Part shown: positions 36,001 through 45,280 of the stretch, in pieces
Position numbering within the stretch: the stretch's first letter is position 1
Layout: every line of letters begins with the position of its first letter
From: Parasitella parasitica
Lineage: Eukaryota > Mucoromycota > Mucoromycetes > Mucorales > Mucoraceae
NCBI GenBank assembly: GCA_025201805.1
Contig: MU619395.1
Location: 5,002 to 59,703, forward strand
DNA length: 54,702 nucleotides
Direction of reading: 5' to 3'
The notes under the pieces: model-generated
What the model saw: the letters and a program-made list of their open reading frames with translations, nothing else
What the model was told of the DNA's origin: nothing
Databases searched by the model: none
Position numbers and translations under genes: made by a program

Positions 36001-36156
36001 TTAGACGTTCAGCTGCCTATGGCCTACATAGTTAGCAACCTATTGTCCAACTTTTTTTTATTGACAACAAACCTCTTTGATTTCGGGGTGCTTCCTCCTC
36101 GCTTCACTAGATAATGTCAGCAGTTCAGTCTGCAAAAATGCTGTGAGTCCACTCAT
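30066..36156 (-). CDS. MON2: MON2 homologue, Sec7-related Golgi/endosome trafficking protein (1799 aa, 11 exons)
   Basis: Exons on the minus strand: 36156-36073, 36016-35950, 35882-35773, 35706-35572, 35515-35177, 35108-33504, 33442-31135, 31075-30695, 30636-30513, 30381-30290, 30220-30066 (5400 nt). The N-terminus MSGLTAFLQTELLTLSSEAR and the following RPFVLACETKQVKLVAIAIG form the DCB region shared with large Arf-GEFs. Then come the HUS-like part (EPENPLWLRVLTMEIFRGVC) and the C-terminal Mon2 repeats (LWNLSDFIQTRR, RPEVRNGANQTLFRTITMNG, LGRCPFPR). There is no Sec7 catalytic motif, as expected for MON2. MON2 works with the flippase Neo1 and Dop1 at late Golgi and endosomes. Inserts of Gly- and Ser-rich low complexity lie in exon 6 (poly-Gly coded near 33815-33840 and 34665-34690). 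Introns are 56-69 bp except one of 131 bp at 30382-30512. Confidence 0.96.
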
Positions 36157-37436
36157 GACATAAACTAAGTGTTATTTTGTTATGTGGTATATATATATTT
36201 ATCTATATATTAGGGTTATTGTCTATGTTTGGATTTCTGTATCGTAATATGTCTATATCCAGTTTTCGTGTTATGTAGGAAAACAAGAGAGAAAAGAGAA
36301 GAAGAGTAGCGGTTTTGGGTTTTCTTGAATGAGATAAATAGGGCGCATACAACTGCACCCACGTCCAATGAGATTGTTACTCATGGCTGTTTAACTCCAA
36401 ACTTATTTAGGAGGAAAAAGCGAGTTTAATCTTATCATGGCTATTCATATACACCGTATATCTGTAAAGGTGCTTGCATAACGCGTAATGGTAATGGGGC
36501 AACTGTTTATGCTGGGCATTGAAATCACTGTTTGGATCCTTTGGATTTCTTTCACAAAAAGCTTGTTTTATGGGTCAACATGTTACATGACTTCTAGAAA
36601 AAGGTATTTCAAACGCCTGGCGATTGCTGTTTGGTGTCTTGGGTTTTCAACAAGTTCAACTAACATAAAATCCATAATTTTATATATTTACAATATTCTT
36701 TCAGTGATTTTTGAGGAGCATAATATATTTGAAATGTTGTCTTCTAAACTTTTGATATTCGTTATTCTCCTTTTTACAACTTTTCTCTGATGATTCCTCA
36801 AGGTTTTGTTTGTTGAGTCCTTGGCTGAACAGCCCCACACAACTCTTAGGTCATTGTATTCTACATCATGAATATGCTAAACAAATCCCAATATCAAAGG
36901 TGACACATTAAATTGGGCCATAATTATAAGTCATTTCAATATTCGCAGATAATTATGAAGCCCTCATCAACGTGGCTTGGTAATACAGCAATGCATTGAA
37001 TAACCTTTGATAACCACCATTCTTTGGAGCAAAAAGAGACATTTAAACTGGACATTATTGATGCATAAGATGATTACCTAACGACCGGAAACTAAGATAG
37101 ATAGGCTGCCCGTAAATCACAAAGAAATAACAGTGAGTAATTGTCCCTAAATATTAAGATATGGCTGCTCGAGCAATATTCAATCAACATCAAAAAAAAA
37201 AAGAACCGTGAACTGGTTTTGATGCTCAGAATGAAAACCAAGCGAAAGCTTGATATATCAGCAAAACGAAACTGACCTTGTATTATACATACGGTGGACA
37301 TTGACTCATTTTTAGCGAAAATTATACAATTAAGTCGAAAATGAACGTAATATTATGTGTTTGTTGCACCAAATCATGCTTATTTTTCTTTATTAAACTT
37401 GCTCTTTTATTATACAACTTGATAGTCACTAAAAAT

Positions 37437-37466
37437 TACCAAGTACTTTGATTAATTTACTTGGTA
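37437..37466. repeat. Perfect 9-bp inverted repeat (hairpin)
   Basis: TACCAAGTA and TACTTGGTA separated by 12 bases. Outside the arms, AAAAATTA on the left is matched by TAATTTTT on the right after a small offset, so the symmetry extends further with one interruption. It could be a decayed palindromic element or a binding site. Confidence 0.5.
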
Positions 37467-38617
37467 TGGTTCATTAGTAATTTTTGGAGAAAATGTTGAA
37501 AAACAATCAATTTGTTTCCAAAATGTGAATTCAAGAGCATTATGGGATGGGAAAAAGTGCAGCTTTTGTGTTTAACCTCCGCTAAGCACTGTAAAAAGGT
37601 GATCCCAACTTTCATTAAGAACAATTGCTCATTTCAGTAAGACACAGTGGTTAACAATGATAATTACTTTTACTACAAAATTTCTTGTTGCTGAGAGCAA
37701 CGCAACAGATAGAATATATGTAATAAGTACACAAAATATGTTCAAATAATACTGTAAATACTTGATAATTTAGAATATTTCACCCTTTGCATGGAATTTA
37801 GAGCTCACAGTCTCAAAGCAGATTTGATTTTGGTAAGAATCGACTGTATTAACGAACATATAAAACGTAAAAGATACTAGCCCTTTAATAATGCTTCCTT
37901 ATCGCTGGAAAGCAGTATAAATTTAGCAAATGCTCAGATTTACCACGCATCATTTGAATGTCTAAACAACTGCTGCTGGATGATATCATTTGTGGAACAG
38001 TCATGATGTTTCAGTTTAATTATACTTTTGAGTTAGTGATTAATGATACAGACGTACATATCATACGAGGTGACCAAAATTCTACCACAAAATGCCATAA
38101 ACACTATATATGAATATGCTCTTTGATCTATTTTTTGCACTTTGTCATTACAAGAATCCGTAAGCTTTTTTTAATGTGTTCCTACTCATATTCGAGCCTT
38201 AATTTCACATGCTTAAGGTAATATAGTCTGTCGCTTGGTAATGTCTACGCGAATCATCGCCTGTCATGGGGATTTGAGATCATGCTCCTGCTATACAACT
38301 GTAAATGTGCTACATATACTCTGTACCAACTTGATTTATTATGTGCATGCTATTGTGATTCTTCATCCATATACAAAACATACGGTATTCACCACGTACA
38401 CCACCATACTGTGAACCCCATAATAAATAGTGTAGAGACAACTAGTAAAATCATGCATACACGTGTCACTGTATAAACTGACATGTGAACAAACAACGTA
38501 GATATATGGACAAGTAAGTGTACTTCGCTTAGACCTATGATTCCCGATATGGAAAATTGTACCTGGTTCCTGATGTTGTGTGGAGTGGATCAGATACACG
38601 CATCATACCAATGGACA

Positions 38618-38661
38618 AAAAATAAAAAAAGAAAAAAAGAAAAAAAAAGAAAAAAAGAAAA
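38618..38661. repeat. Simple (A)5-8 G repeat
   Basis: A purine-only tract of A-runs broken by single Gs, about 190 bp upstream of the WOPR start codon. Such tracts exclude nucleosomes. Any promoter role is inference. Confidence 0.6.
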
Positions 38662-38787
38662 AACAATTAGTATACACAATACGTTTTATGTCGTGTCATG
38701 CACATATAGGATGTATAAGTAATATCAGCAAAAGCGTGGCGACATGGAAAAAAAAAAAATGGACACGCTACTAAGCTGTCTGTGCCA

Positions 38788-38795
38788 TATAAATA
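38788..38795 (+). promoter_or_regulatory. TATA box of the WOPR gene
   Basis: TATAAATA about 66 bp upstream of ATG 38854, followed by a pyrimidine-rich leader (TTTTCTCTCTCTG). Same spacing as the TATA boxes of the bZIP and isochorismatase genes in this window. Confidence 0.7.
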
Positions 38796-38853
38796 ATCTG
38801 TAAAGCTCATTCACCTTTTTGTCATCACTTTTCTCTCTCTGTTAAAAGTCCAA

Positions 38854-40405
38854 ATGACTAGTTTAAATGTACAGAAAAATGCACCAGTTGCAGAAACCTT
38901 TTATGGTTACATAGAGACAACTCGAGATTCACTTTTACTATTCGAGGCCTGCAAAAGAGGATTGCTACCTCGCATTACTAGAAGGTTACAGGATAAAGAG
39001 CGAATTTTGATCAGGAGCGGGACGATATTCTGCTTTGATGAGCGCGAAAGTGGAATTAAGCGATGGACAGACGGACTTATGTGGAGTCCATCCAGGATTC
39101 TTGGCAATTTCCTCATCTACCGCGAACTGCAAGATAAAAACTTGACTCATTCAAACTTGAATGCAAGTTCAGTAAGCAAGCAAGCTGCAAATAATAACGG
39201 AGGCTATCTCGTTGCACCAGATCTACTACGTCGCCAGCAAGAAAAAGCACTTGTAGGATCTCTCAAAACATCGTTTAAGTTCAAGCGAAATGGACTAATC
39301 AAGAAATCCATGTCATTAGTTGTCGATGGCGTACAACAACATATCATTAGCTATTACAATAAAGAAGATGTGCTGACCAACAGACTCAGAACGCCCTCAA
39401 GCTTGATAGAATTGTCGTCATTAGAAGTGTCGCCGGGTTTACGCTTGCGGCAGAATTTTCGAATTCCTGCTTCTCAGGGGCATCCTGCTCAGGATTCGTC
39501 GACAGCAGATGACAATGGGTAAGTTTTTTGTTATCGTTTTGTGCAACTAAATGATTCAAATTTTTATATTTGTTATATTAAGGATGAAGCAAGTTACACA
39601 AATGAGTACCAATAAGCGAAAATACTCAGACTATAAAAGCTCCTCGCCTACATCATATGCATCATCAAATTCAAGTGGCTCTAGCGTAAATAGCGAATCG
39701 CAATGCTATACATTGCAAAAAGAAGCGGGAACGCTTCTTTCGTCAAATAAAATGATATGTCCCGTTCCAAGCAGTAAAAAGAGCAAGAGAAACGAGAGCT
39801 TATATCCCTCATTCCCGGTGGTAAATCATGCTTCTACTGGAAATGTCTCTTATCCTGCATTGGAATCTAGTGTTTATCAACCTCCACTGACTCCGCAAGA
39901 CACTCTAGCTGATTTAATGTTTGTTCAGTGCAAAACAAAACCTATCACCACCAAATTTCACTGCGTACAGCAAGCCAACGAGATAATGTCTTCTAATAAT
40001 ATTAATACTGCATCCAGACCAGATAAATACCCAGCAAGCATCATTTCCCCGTCGTCTAGCCACGATGGCGGCAACATGTATATAGAAAAGAAAAATAGCA
40101 ACAGAAAGCACATTTCTTCCCCAACCGATACAGCCACAATGAACAGCAGCACCGCTGATTACAGTTTCACAAGTAGCAAAATGGGTATGATTGCGTCTGG
40201 AACCTATTATGCACCTTTCAGAACAGACGACTATTATGAAGGACAGAATCCACATCAACATTTGTTTTCGTCCTCTTCATTCCATACCGTCAATCATGCT
40301 TCAATTATACCGAATAGGAGTACAGATATAACTGCAAATGCTTTTATGGAAGATATCAGTGTTTTACTGGGTACCGGTTGGAATGAATTTGAATTGCAAA
40401 TGTAG
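38854..40405 (+). CDS. WOPR (Gti1/Pac2-family) transcriptional regulator (495 aa, 2 exons)
   Basis: Spliced as 38854-39518 and 39583-40405 (1488 nt). The WOPR box begins ETFYGYIETTRDSLLLFEAC and continues with RSGTIFCFDERESGIKRWTD and WSPSRILGNFLIYREL (WOPRa, ~14-95). The second half is KRNGLIKKSMSLVVDG then QQHIISYYNKEDV (WOPRb, ~145-180). The two halves together contact DNA. The remainder is Ser/Asn-rich and unstructured, with a CIPHER-free, low-complexity tail. Relatives (Wor1, Ryp1, Mit1, Gti1, Pac2) are master switches of cell form, phase transition and secreted effectors. The linker between the halves is short, the usual arrangement. The frame crosses the intron cleanly, so the gene appears intact. 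Confidence 0.94.
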
Positions 40406-41104
40406 TACAGGCAATCAAAAGGATAATGCGTTCCTGGATGGAGCTTGAAATGTTTCAGCGTTTTCTGATCTGCTACTTAGTGACATAGCGAAGACGTGTA
40501 ATTCAAGACGTATGGTATTCTTTGTAAAAATGAAATGTAAAATAAAGCGTTGTTTAGTAATTTTTTGGCTCAGAAAAAAAGCAATACACATGGGGTTTCC
40601 ATTCACCGCTTTAACCGTTAACTACTTTATATGACTAGCTAACCTTTGTAGACATTGTTTTCTTCTAGTCCATCCGCACGTAAACTATACATAAAGAGTG
40701 TGGCCTAGGTTTCAAATAAATAAACTCTCCTATCATATATATACCTTTATTTAGCTCTTGCGTAATTGTTTTGAATGCCAAAGGTATTGCAATGATCAAG
40801 TTTTCTGTTGTAGAATATTCTGCATTCCACAAAACTTGGTAATCGTTGTTGAACACAAGAAAAAATTACCGATAAAAGCAACGTTTTTTTTTATATTATT
40901 ATTATTACTCTATATACACATATTATTGTAAACAAAAATGTTGTTTGTACAATAATAAAAAATTTGTCATATTAAAGTTTTTAAAAAGAACTTGATGTTG
41001 TAAATTATAGTAGGGGCATGATTGTGGTGGTGTAATTAATTTAGCTGTGTGTAATAAAGATCATATAAGAGATATAGTTTTAGTAATTATGAGATTAACC
41101 TTAG
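40406..41104. other. Convergent intergenic region
   Basis: About 700 bp between the 3' ends of the WOPR gene and the HHCC zinc-finger gene. It contains polyadenylation-type AATAAA signals (near 40541 on +) and AT-rich low complexity near 40885-40980. No gene is seen. Confidence 0.55.
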
Positions 41105-42421
41105 TTATAGCGAAGAAGAGGCATCTGTATTATGCGATAAAATACTGGAGGAGCCATCAATTGGAAATAAAGCACCAGACTTTAAAGACTGAGTAGCAAC
41201 AGTAGCAGATGAAAGATCAGCAGGAGCAGCGTTTGCGCTAACGTTATTAGGATCCAAGACTGACTGATTTTGATACGAATTTATCAATGTCTTGTAGTAA
41301 GAGGGAGTATTGTCAGAATAAGTAGAGTAATTCATGAACTCTGGCTGTGTTTGTTGGGTCATTTGAGGTACAGGCATTTGTGTTGATGAGCGGCGGCGAT
41401 AATAAGGAGAGCGGTTAGTAGAGGGTGATGTCTGAATTGGATAATCGATTTGCGTAAAATGATCTCCACTGCCACTATCAAATAGACCATTTTGTCCAAA
41501 AAAGGGACGCTTATTTGGAGGTGATGGGCTGATAATGTTATAGCTGTTAATGGGAGATCTTCTAAAAGTATGATCTGTTGTAGATGGAGACGTTGAAATA
41601 TCGCTTTCAGCTTTGGAGGAGGGGGTATAAAGCAAAGTAGGCGTTACAGCAGAAGCAGCCGCGGCAGCCGAAGCAGCCGTGGCAGCAGCAACAGCAGCAA
41701 TGTCATAAGTATAAGCAGGTACTGATGACGACGGGTATTCAAACCGTGGGCTTGATGTTTTTGAAGTGTATGCACTTAATGATTGACTTCCATTTCTTCT
41801 GTTAATGCAAGTGGGGCACTGGCGCACAAATCGGGCAACTAATTCTTTAGGAATCCAGGAGAATTGATTTCGTACCTTTTTTTTTTTTTTTTNNNNNNNN
41901 NNTTTTTTTTTTAAATGTGAAATATGAGTCAGATGGATGGAAATGTCAAATATACCAATTAAACTCACAATTGCCGAAGTTTTATCTCTACCGCCGTGAT
42001 GAGCTTCTTTGTGAGCATTGACTAAAATGTCGTAAATCTGCTCTTTCATGGCAACCGGTTTATTGTCATGGCAAACCAGATCATACGAACCAGGTTGAAG
42101 TTGAAACATCTTCTTTACCCAAAATCTGAACTGGGCGGTTGAAATTGACGTATTTCTGGGATTTTTGAGCACTTCTTGAATAAGGCAGTAACGAGCATGG
42201 TCAACGAGAGCCTTGTCTCTTTTTTTAGGGCTAAGATTATGCAGATAATCATTGATTATGCCTTGAAATTCCTCAAATGAAGGTAGTGGATCTTCTTCTT
42301 CTGTCAGACTATTTGCATTGGCCGCAACAACGACAGTGTCATTCAACATGTTGCTATATCGAAATTGTTGATGGTTGCCAAACTCAAAAATGGGGGATCT
42401 TAAATGATGATGATTTTGCAT
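41105..42421 (-). CDS. Integrase-type HHCC zinc-finger protein with low-complexity tail (407 aa, 2 exons)
   Basis: Exons on the minus strand: 42421-41969 and 41875-41105 (1224 nt). An N-terminal helical part (PSFEEFQGIINDYLHNLSP, FRFWVKKMFQLQPG) leads to the zinc-binding signature of retroviral/Ty3 integrases: His137-x3-His141 (AHKEAHHGGRDKTSA) and Cys171-x2-Cys174 (FVRQCPTC), with the internal FSWIPKELV segment. No integrase DDE core, reverse transcriptase or protease follows. The rest is a Ser/Ala/Pro/Gln-rich tail with a poly-alanine run. This is what is expected of a host gene made from an integrase zinc-binding domain, acting as a DNA- or chromatin-binding protein. The intron is 93 bp in the assembly, contains 10 Ns inside a homopolymer, and ends in a long A-run before the 3' splice site. 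Confidence 0.78.
   Translation of the reverse strand: MQNHHHLRSPIFEFGNHQQFRYSNMLNDTVVVAANANSLTEEEDPLPSFEEFQGIINDYLHNLSPKKRDKALVDHARYCLIQEVLKNPRNTSISTAQFRFWVKKMFQLQPGSYDLVCHDNKPVAMKEQIYDILVNAHKEAHHGGRDKTSAIVSLIGIFDISIHLTHISHLKKKXXXXKKKKKVRNQFSWIPKELVARFVRQCPTCINRRNGSQSLSAYTSKTSSPRFEYPSSSVPAYTYDIAAVAAATAASAAAAASAVTPTLLYTPSSKAESDISTSPSTTDHTFRRSPINSYNIISPSPPNKRPFFGQNGLFDSGSGDHFTQIDYPIQTSPSTNRSPYYRRRSSTQMPVPQMTQQTQPEFMNYSTYSDNTPSYYKTLINSYQNQSVLDPNNVSANAAPADLSSATVATQSLKSGALFPIDGSSSILSHNTDASSSL
41893..41902. other. Ten-N assembly gap inside a poly-T tract (intron of the HHCC gene)
   Basis: Ns sit between T16 and T10 on the + strand. The true length of the homopolymer, and so of the intron, is unknown. 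Confidence 0.95.
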
Positions 42422-42743
42422 GAAATCGTAGATTATTGTTGTTTAATAGAAGGAAGAAGAAGAAAGGAAGATTGTTATTTGTGTTAATTTTTAAAAAACC
42501 TATTTAGAGGCATGCATCAAGGATGTTTATGCAAGACATTGAATGCTCTTTGCAATATTATATTCGCTAATGATCAGGAATGATACATTATATCATTGTA
42601 TACACTTCGGAATAATTGCAGCATTTCACTTTTCAAACCCTCTTACATTGTACATTTTCAGGTATTTTGTACTTTTTATTTTTTTGATACTGTATGGTAT
42701 AACAGCATTGAAAAGCTCAATTAAACCAAATATAGTATATAAA
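42422..42743. other. Intergenic region 5' of the HHCC gene
   Basis: About 320 bp between the HHCC gene start and the end of the dioxygenase pseudogene. AT-rich; the frame 42543-42818 (+) is the complement of pseudogene sequence and low-complexity flank. No gene is seen. Confidence 0.5.
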
Positions 42744-43640
42744 TCAAGAGCGAATAGGTGTTTCCAAGTTATAAATTGCGGCGCCTTTGCTGTAATCTTT
42801 TCCTTCTCACGTTCATAAGAAGGAGGGAGTAGTTTACGCTTTTCTTCATAATAGTCATTTCGGAAATCACCTTCGCTGGCTGCATTGTATGTCAAATAGA
42901 CAGCCTGTCTGGCTTTTCAGTGTTGTTATCGCAAGATCGATGAGCAAGATATGCGCCAAAGAGCAAAATAGAGCCCTAGTATATGTATAAAGTGTTTAAT
43001 TTTATTGCCAGCACTTGATATAAATCCAGTTTTATAGTCCATTTACAGGCTTACAATAAACAGACACCCATTCTTTTGCTGGGGAAAAGACGGCCATCGT
43101 AGTCATTCTTATGATATCCAAGAACGACTTCCAAGCACCCATTTGTCTCGGTGGTTGGATCAATTGTGAACACTTCAGCCATATCAGAAGACTTTCCAAA
43201 GCAAAATGCACCCGCATCTTGGTGAGGAGGAAAGCCTCCACCGCCTTTCAGCTTGTAATTCGCCTTTTTCTTGAACAAAACATAGCCTTCACCATGAAGT
43301 TCCCTGAGGACCTGAAATAGACGAGGGCTTTTGACATAAGTCAACATCCCATCATGATAGGGAGTAAAATTCTCGCTTCGACATAGCTGTTTTTCGCCAG
43401 TAACAGTATTTGGCTCATATTATTGCATCCATTTACCCTTTTCTTGAGGCCAATTCTGGAATTCGCCACAAAAGACTTCAAGAGTACTATACTCTTCAAG
43501 CGAGAAAAAGTCTTGTGTCAGCAAAAACCCATCGTTGTGATAGAACTCGATTAGCTCTTTGGTTTAGGCGTATAGCTTCTGGCTTTTAGCGATCTCATTG
43601 ACTGAATCTGCATTGCTTGTTCTGCTGTATGCGTTACCAG
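42744..43640 (-). pseudogene. Broken PhyH-family Fe(II)/2-oxoglutarate dioxygenase (PhnY/TmpA-like)
   Basis: Read on the minus strand it is a phytanoyl-CoA dioxygenase-family protein from about 43640 to a natural end (ETPIRS, stop 42744-42746). Visible parts in order: KELIEFYHNDGFLLTQDFFS; the iron-binding HQD triad start PPHQDAGAFCF (codons 43216-43224); NGCLEVVLGYHK; EWVSVYCKP; an intron at 42976-43046; GSILLFGAYLAHRS with the second iron histidine; TYNAASEGDFRNDYY. It is interrupted by in-frame TAA codons at 43564-43566 and 43420-43422 and by single-base frameshifts near 43085, 42912 and 42797. The iron ligands themselves are kept, so decay looks recent. It is head to head with an HD-domain pseudogene of the PhnZ type. 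The family as a whole hydroxylates a carbon next to a functional group. Confidence 0.85.
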
Positions 43641-44093
43641 GAAGAAGCCGTCTGTTTATATATGCATCTACTGTCACGCTGAACTCAACTCTGGGAGATG
43701 CCTTCCTATTCCCACGTTTTAATCTCACGGGATTAGACAATTTGATTCAACCCATGGGTGCCCGTGGCGAACAAACTCATCTATAGAAGACGTACTTCAA
43801 GTGCAATACAAGCATTTATATCTTTTCTAGCTCTTTTGTTTCTCGCTATACGTTATAGTTGATCAAGCTTCTGCTATTAAATTGGAACAGAATATCTGAG
43901 TAAATTGGGCTTCTCATCCAAAGTGTCTGCATTGGTTGAATCGCATGTACCTGTCAAACGCTATCTCACGGGCAAATATCCCAAATACTACAAGACTCTT
44001 AGTGCTGCCTCCAAATTATCCCTTAAATATCAGGTAATCACAGACGAATTGTAGCCTTGAATTGACAGCAGCCAATTTATGCTTGTACTACTA

Positions 44094-44150
<57 letters not shown>

Positions 44151-44412
44151 TCAAATATTATTTATAGAGGGACACATCGCGGAGTGGTGGACCTCGAACA
44201 ACGAAAAAACTTGTACTACTACAATAGGGCGGTCCCTATTCTCGGACCAAGTGCACGCATTCGAGAATGATCCTTTGTTTAAGCTCAAAGTACAACTTCG
44301 GCAGTGGGAAGATGCAGCCAAGGTAGCCGATCTTAAAGTGCCTGTTCTGGAATCTTATCACACAATGGCTGTTCGCCAATTGTTAAGAGTTATAATATCA
44401 TTTTCACTATAA
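43620..44412 (+). pseudogene. Broken HD-domain oxygenase (PhnZ/TmpB-like)
   Basis: Plus-strand pieces match PhnZ-type HD proteins. An N-terminal piece (YASTVTLNSTLGDAF, ~43665-43710) lies where the QLEH metal-binding helix should be, but its histidine is lost. The next piece is TEYLSKLGFSSKVSALVESH then VKRYLTGKYPKYYKTLS (~43890-44033), the helix that carries the family's His and KRYL signature. After an intron at 44034-44227, swollen by a T53 tract, come GGPY and the C-terminal FENDPLFKLKVQLRQW and EDAAKV (44250-44340). A two-base insertion near 44235 breaks the frame, and stops or missing sequence separate the first two pieces. PhnZ uses a mixed-valence di-iron site to cleave a hydroxylated aminoethylphosphonate. 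Recognition rests mainly on the C-terminal motifs. Confidence 0.75.
44096..44148. repeat. T53 homopolymer
   Basis: An uninterrupted run of 53 Ts inside the intron of the HD-domain pseudogene. It is the longest sequenced homopolymer in the window. Confidence 0.95.
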
Positions 44413-45280
44413 AAAATTACAGACTTTATGTTCTTTGTGTGGTTTAATATACATAATTTCAAAAAATGATAGCAAACATCTCGTGCAGACTAGCATGTGG
44501 ACTCTAAATTAAATTTATATACATAGTTATCGTCTAAATGAAATAATGATACCCTATCATAAAGGAAAACGCTTATCGGAAAAAGTTTGAGATTTTATTT
44601 TATTGTACGATGCAGAGGTGCTCCAGAGTTTGGTACAGCTCAAAAATCATGCTTTGGTATCATGATGATTAAACATGCTGCTCAAGAGAAACCAACCTTC
44701 GCTCGACACATTTGAGTTGGATTTTATTCTCTCAATTATCTCAATCCAGAAATCCCAAAAGTTGATGTCCGTGGCAGGTTCCTGAAATCTCGATTGATAA
44801 AAAAAAAACAAGATAGGAAAGTAATTTGGGCAGAGTATTTACCTCCATGAAATTGGCTTGACGTATGAAGAGCAATTAATGTTTGGGGTTTCAGGTACGA
44901 CATAATCGAATTCGTTTTCGATCAAAAGAGGATGGTGCAGAATGATAAACCTGTCGGGTTGTTGTACGAATAGCCGAGAGCTGATTGCACTGTATTATGT
45001 GTTTATTCACTAAACAAATAGATAGGAGCTGTAAGACTTAATTGTTGTCTCACAACAGGTAGTTGATATTTGAGTTTGGAGAGTAAAAAACTGGCCACGC
45101 TATCAGAGATTGACTTTAGCTGCTCAGCTCATATTTCAATTATTAAAAGCGCAAATCGGGCCCTATCAAAAGCGCCAAATGGTGAGACTTTCACATTGAA
45201 GAAACAAAACCCCTCCTCCCTTCTTTAAAGCTTCTTTTACCTTCTTTACACCCCTTTTCCCACCTTATTAATCACAATCA
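44413..45280. other. Intergenic region with a possible gene relic
   Basis: Between the HD pseudogene and FAD synthase. It contains minus-strand coding-like pieces at about 44660-45000 (listed separately) and the promoter of FAD synthase, whose leader is pyrimidine-rich (near 45210-45265). No intact gene. Confidence 0.5.
44660..45000 (-). pseudogene. Unrecognised gene relic beside the dioxygenase/HD pair
   Basis: On the minus strand a piece reading RLFVQQPDRFIILHHPLL and ENEFDYVVPETPN is followed, in another frame, by LLFIRQANFMEEPATDINFW and DFWIEIIERIKSN, across a possible intron (GTAAAT donor near 44843, TTTCAG acceptor near 44783). The second part ends at a stop near 44664. Composition is protein-like and the pieces join with one frame change, as in a decayed gene. 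I do not recognise the family. Confidence 0.3.

Larger units (their letters stand above)
36157..38787. other. Gene-poor stretch between MON2 and the WOPR gene
   Basis: About 2.6 kb, very AT-rich. Divergent promoters sit at its two ends. The frame at 36488-36790 (+) is hydrophobic but has no recognisable family. I see no RNA gene. It contains the hairpin at 37437-37466 and an (A)nG tract listed separately. The length suits the extended upstream regions known for WOPR master regulators in other fungi, which is inference. Confidence 0.5.

Noticed and set aside
36488-36790. Hydrophobic 100-codon ATG frame
   Set aside because: No recognisable family and composition explained by AT-rich sequence; not strong enough to call.
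42543-42895. Membrane-protein-like frames on both strands near the end of the dioxygenase relic
   Set aside because: They are frameshifted or complementary readings of the dioxygenase C-terminus and its AT-rich flank.
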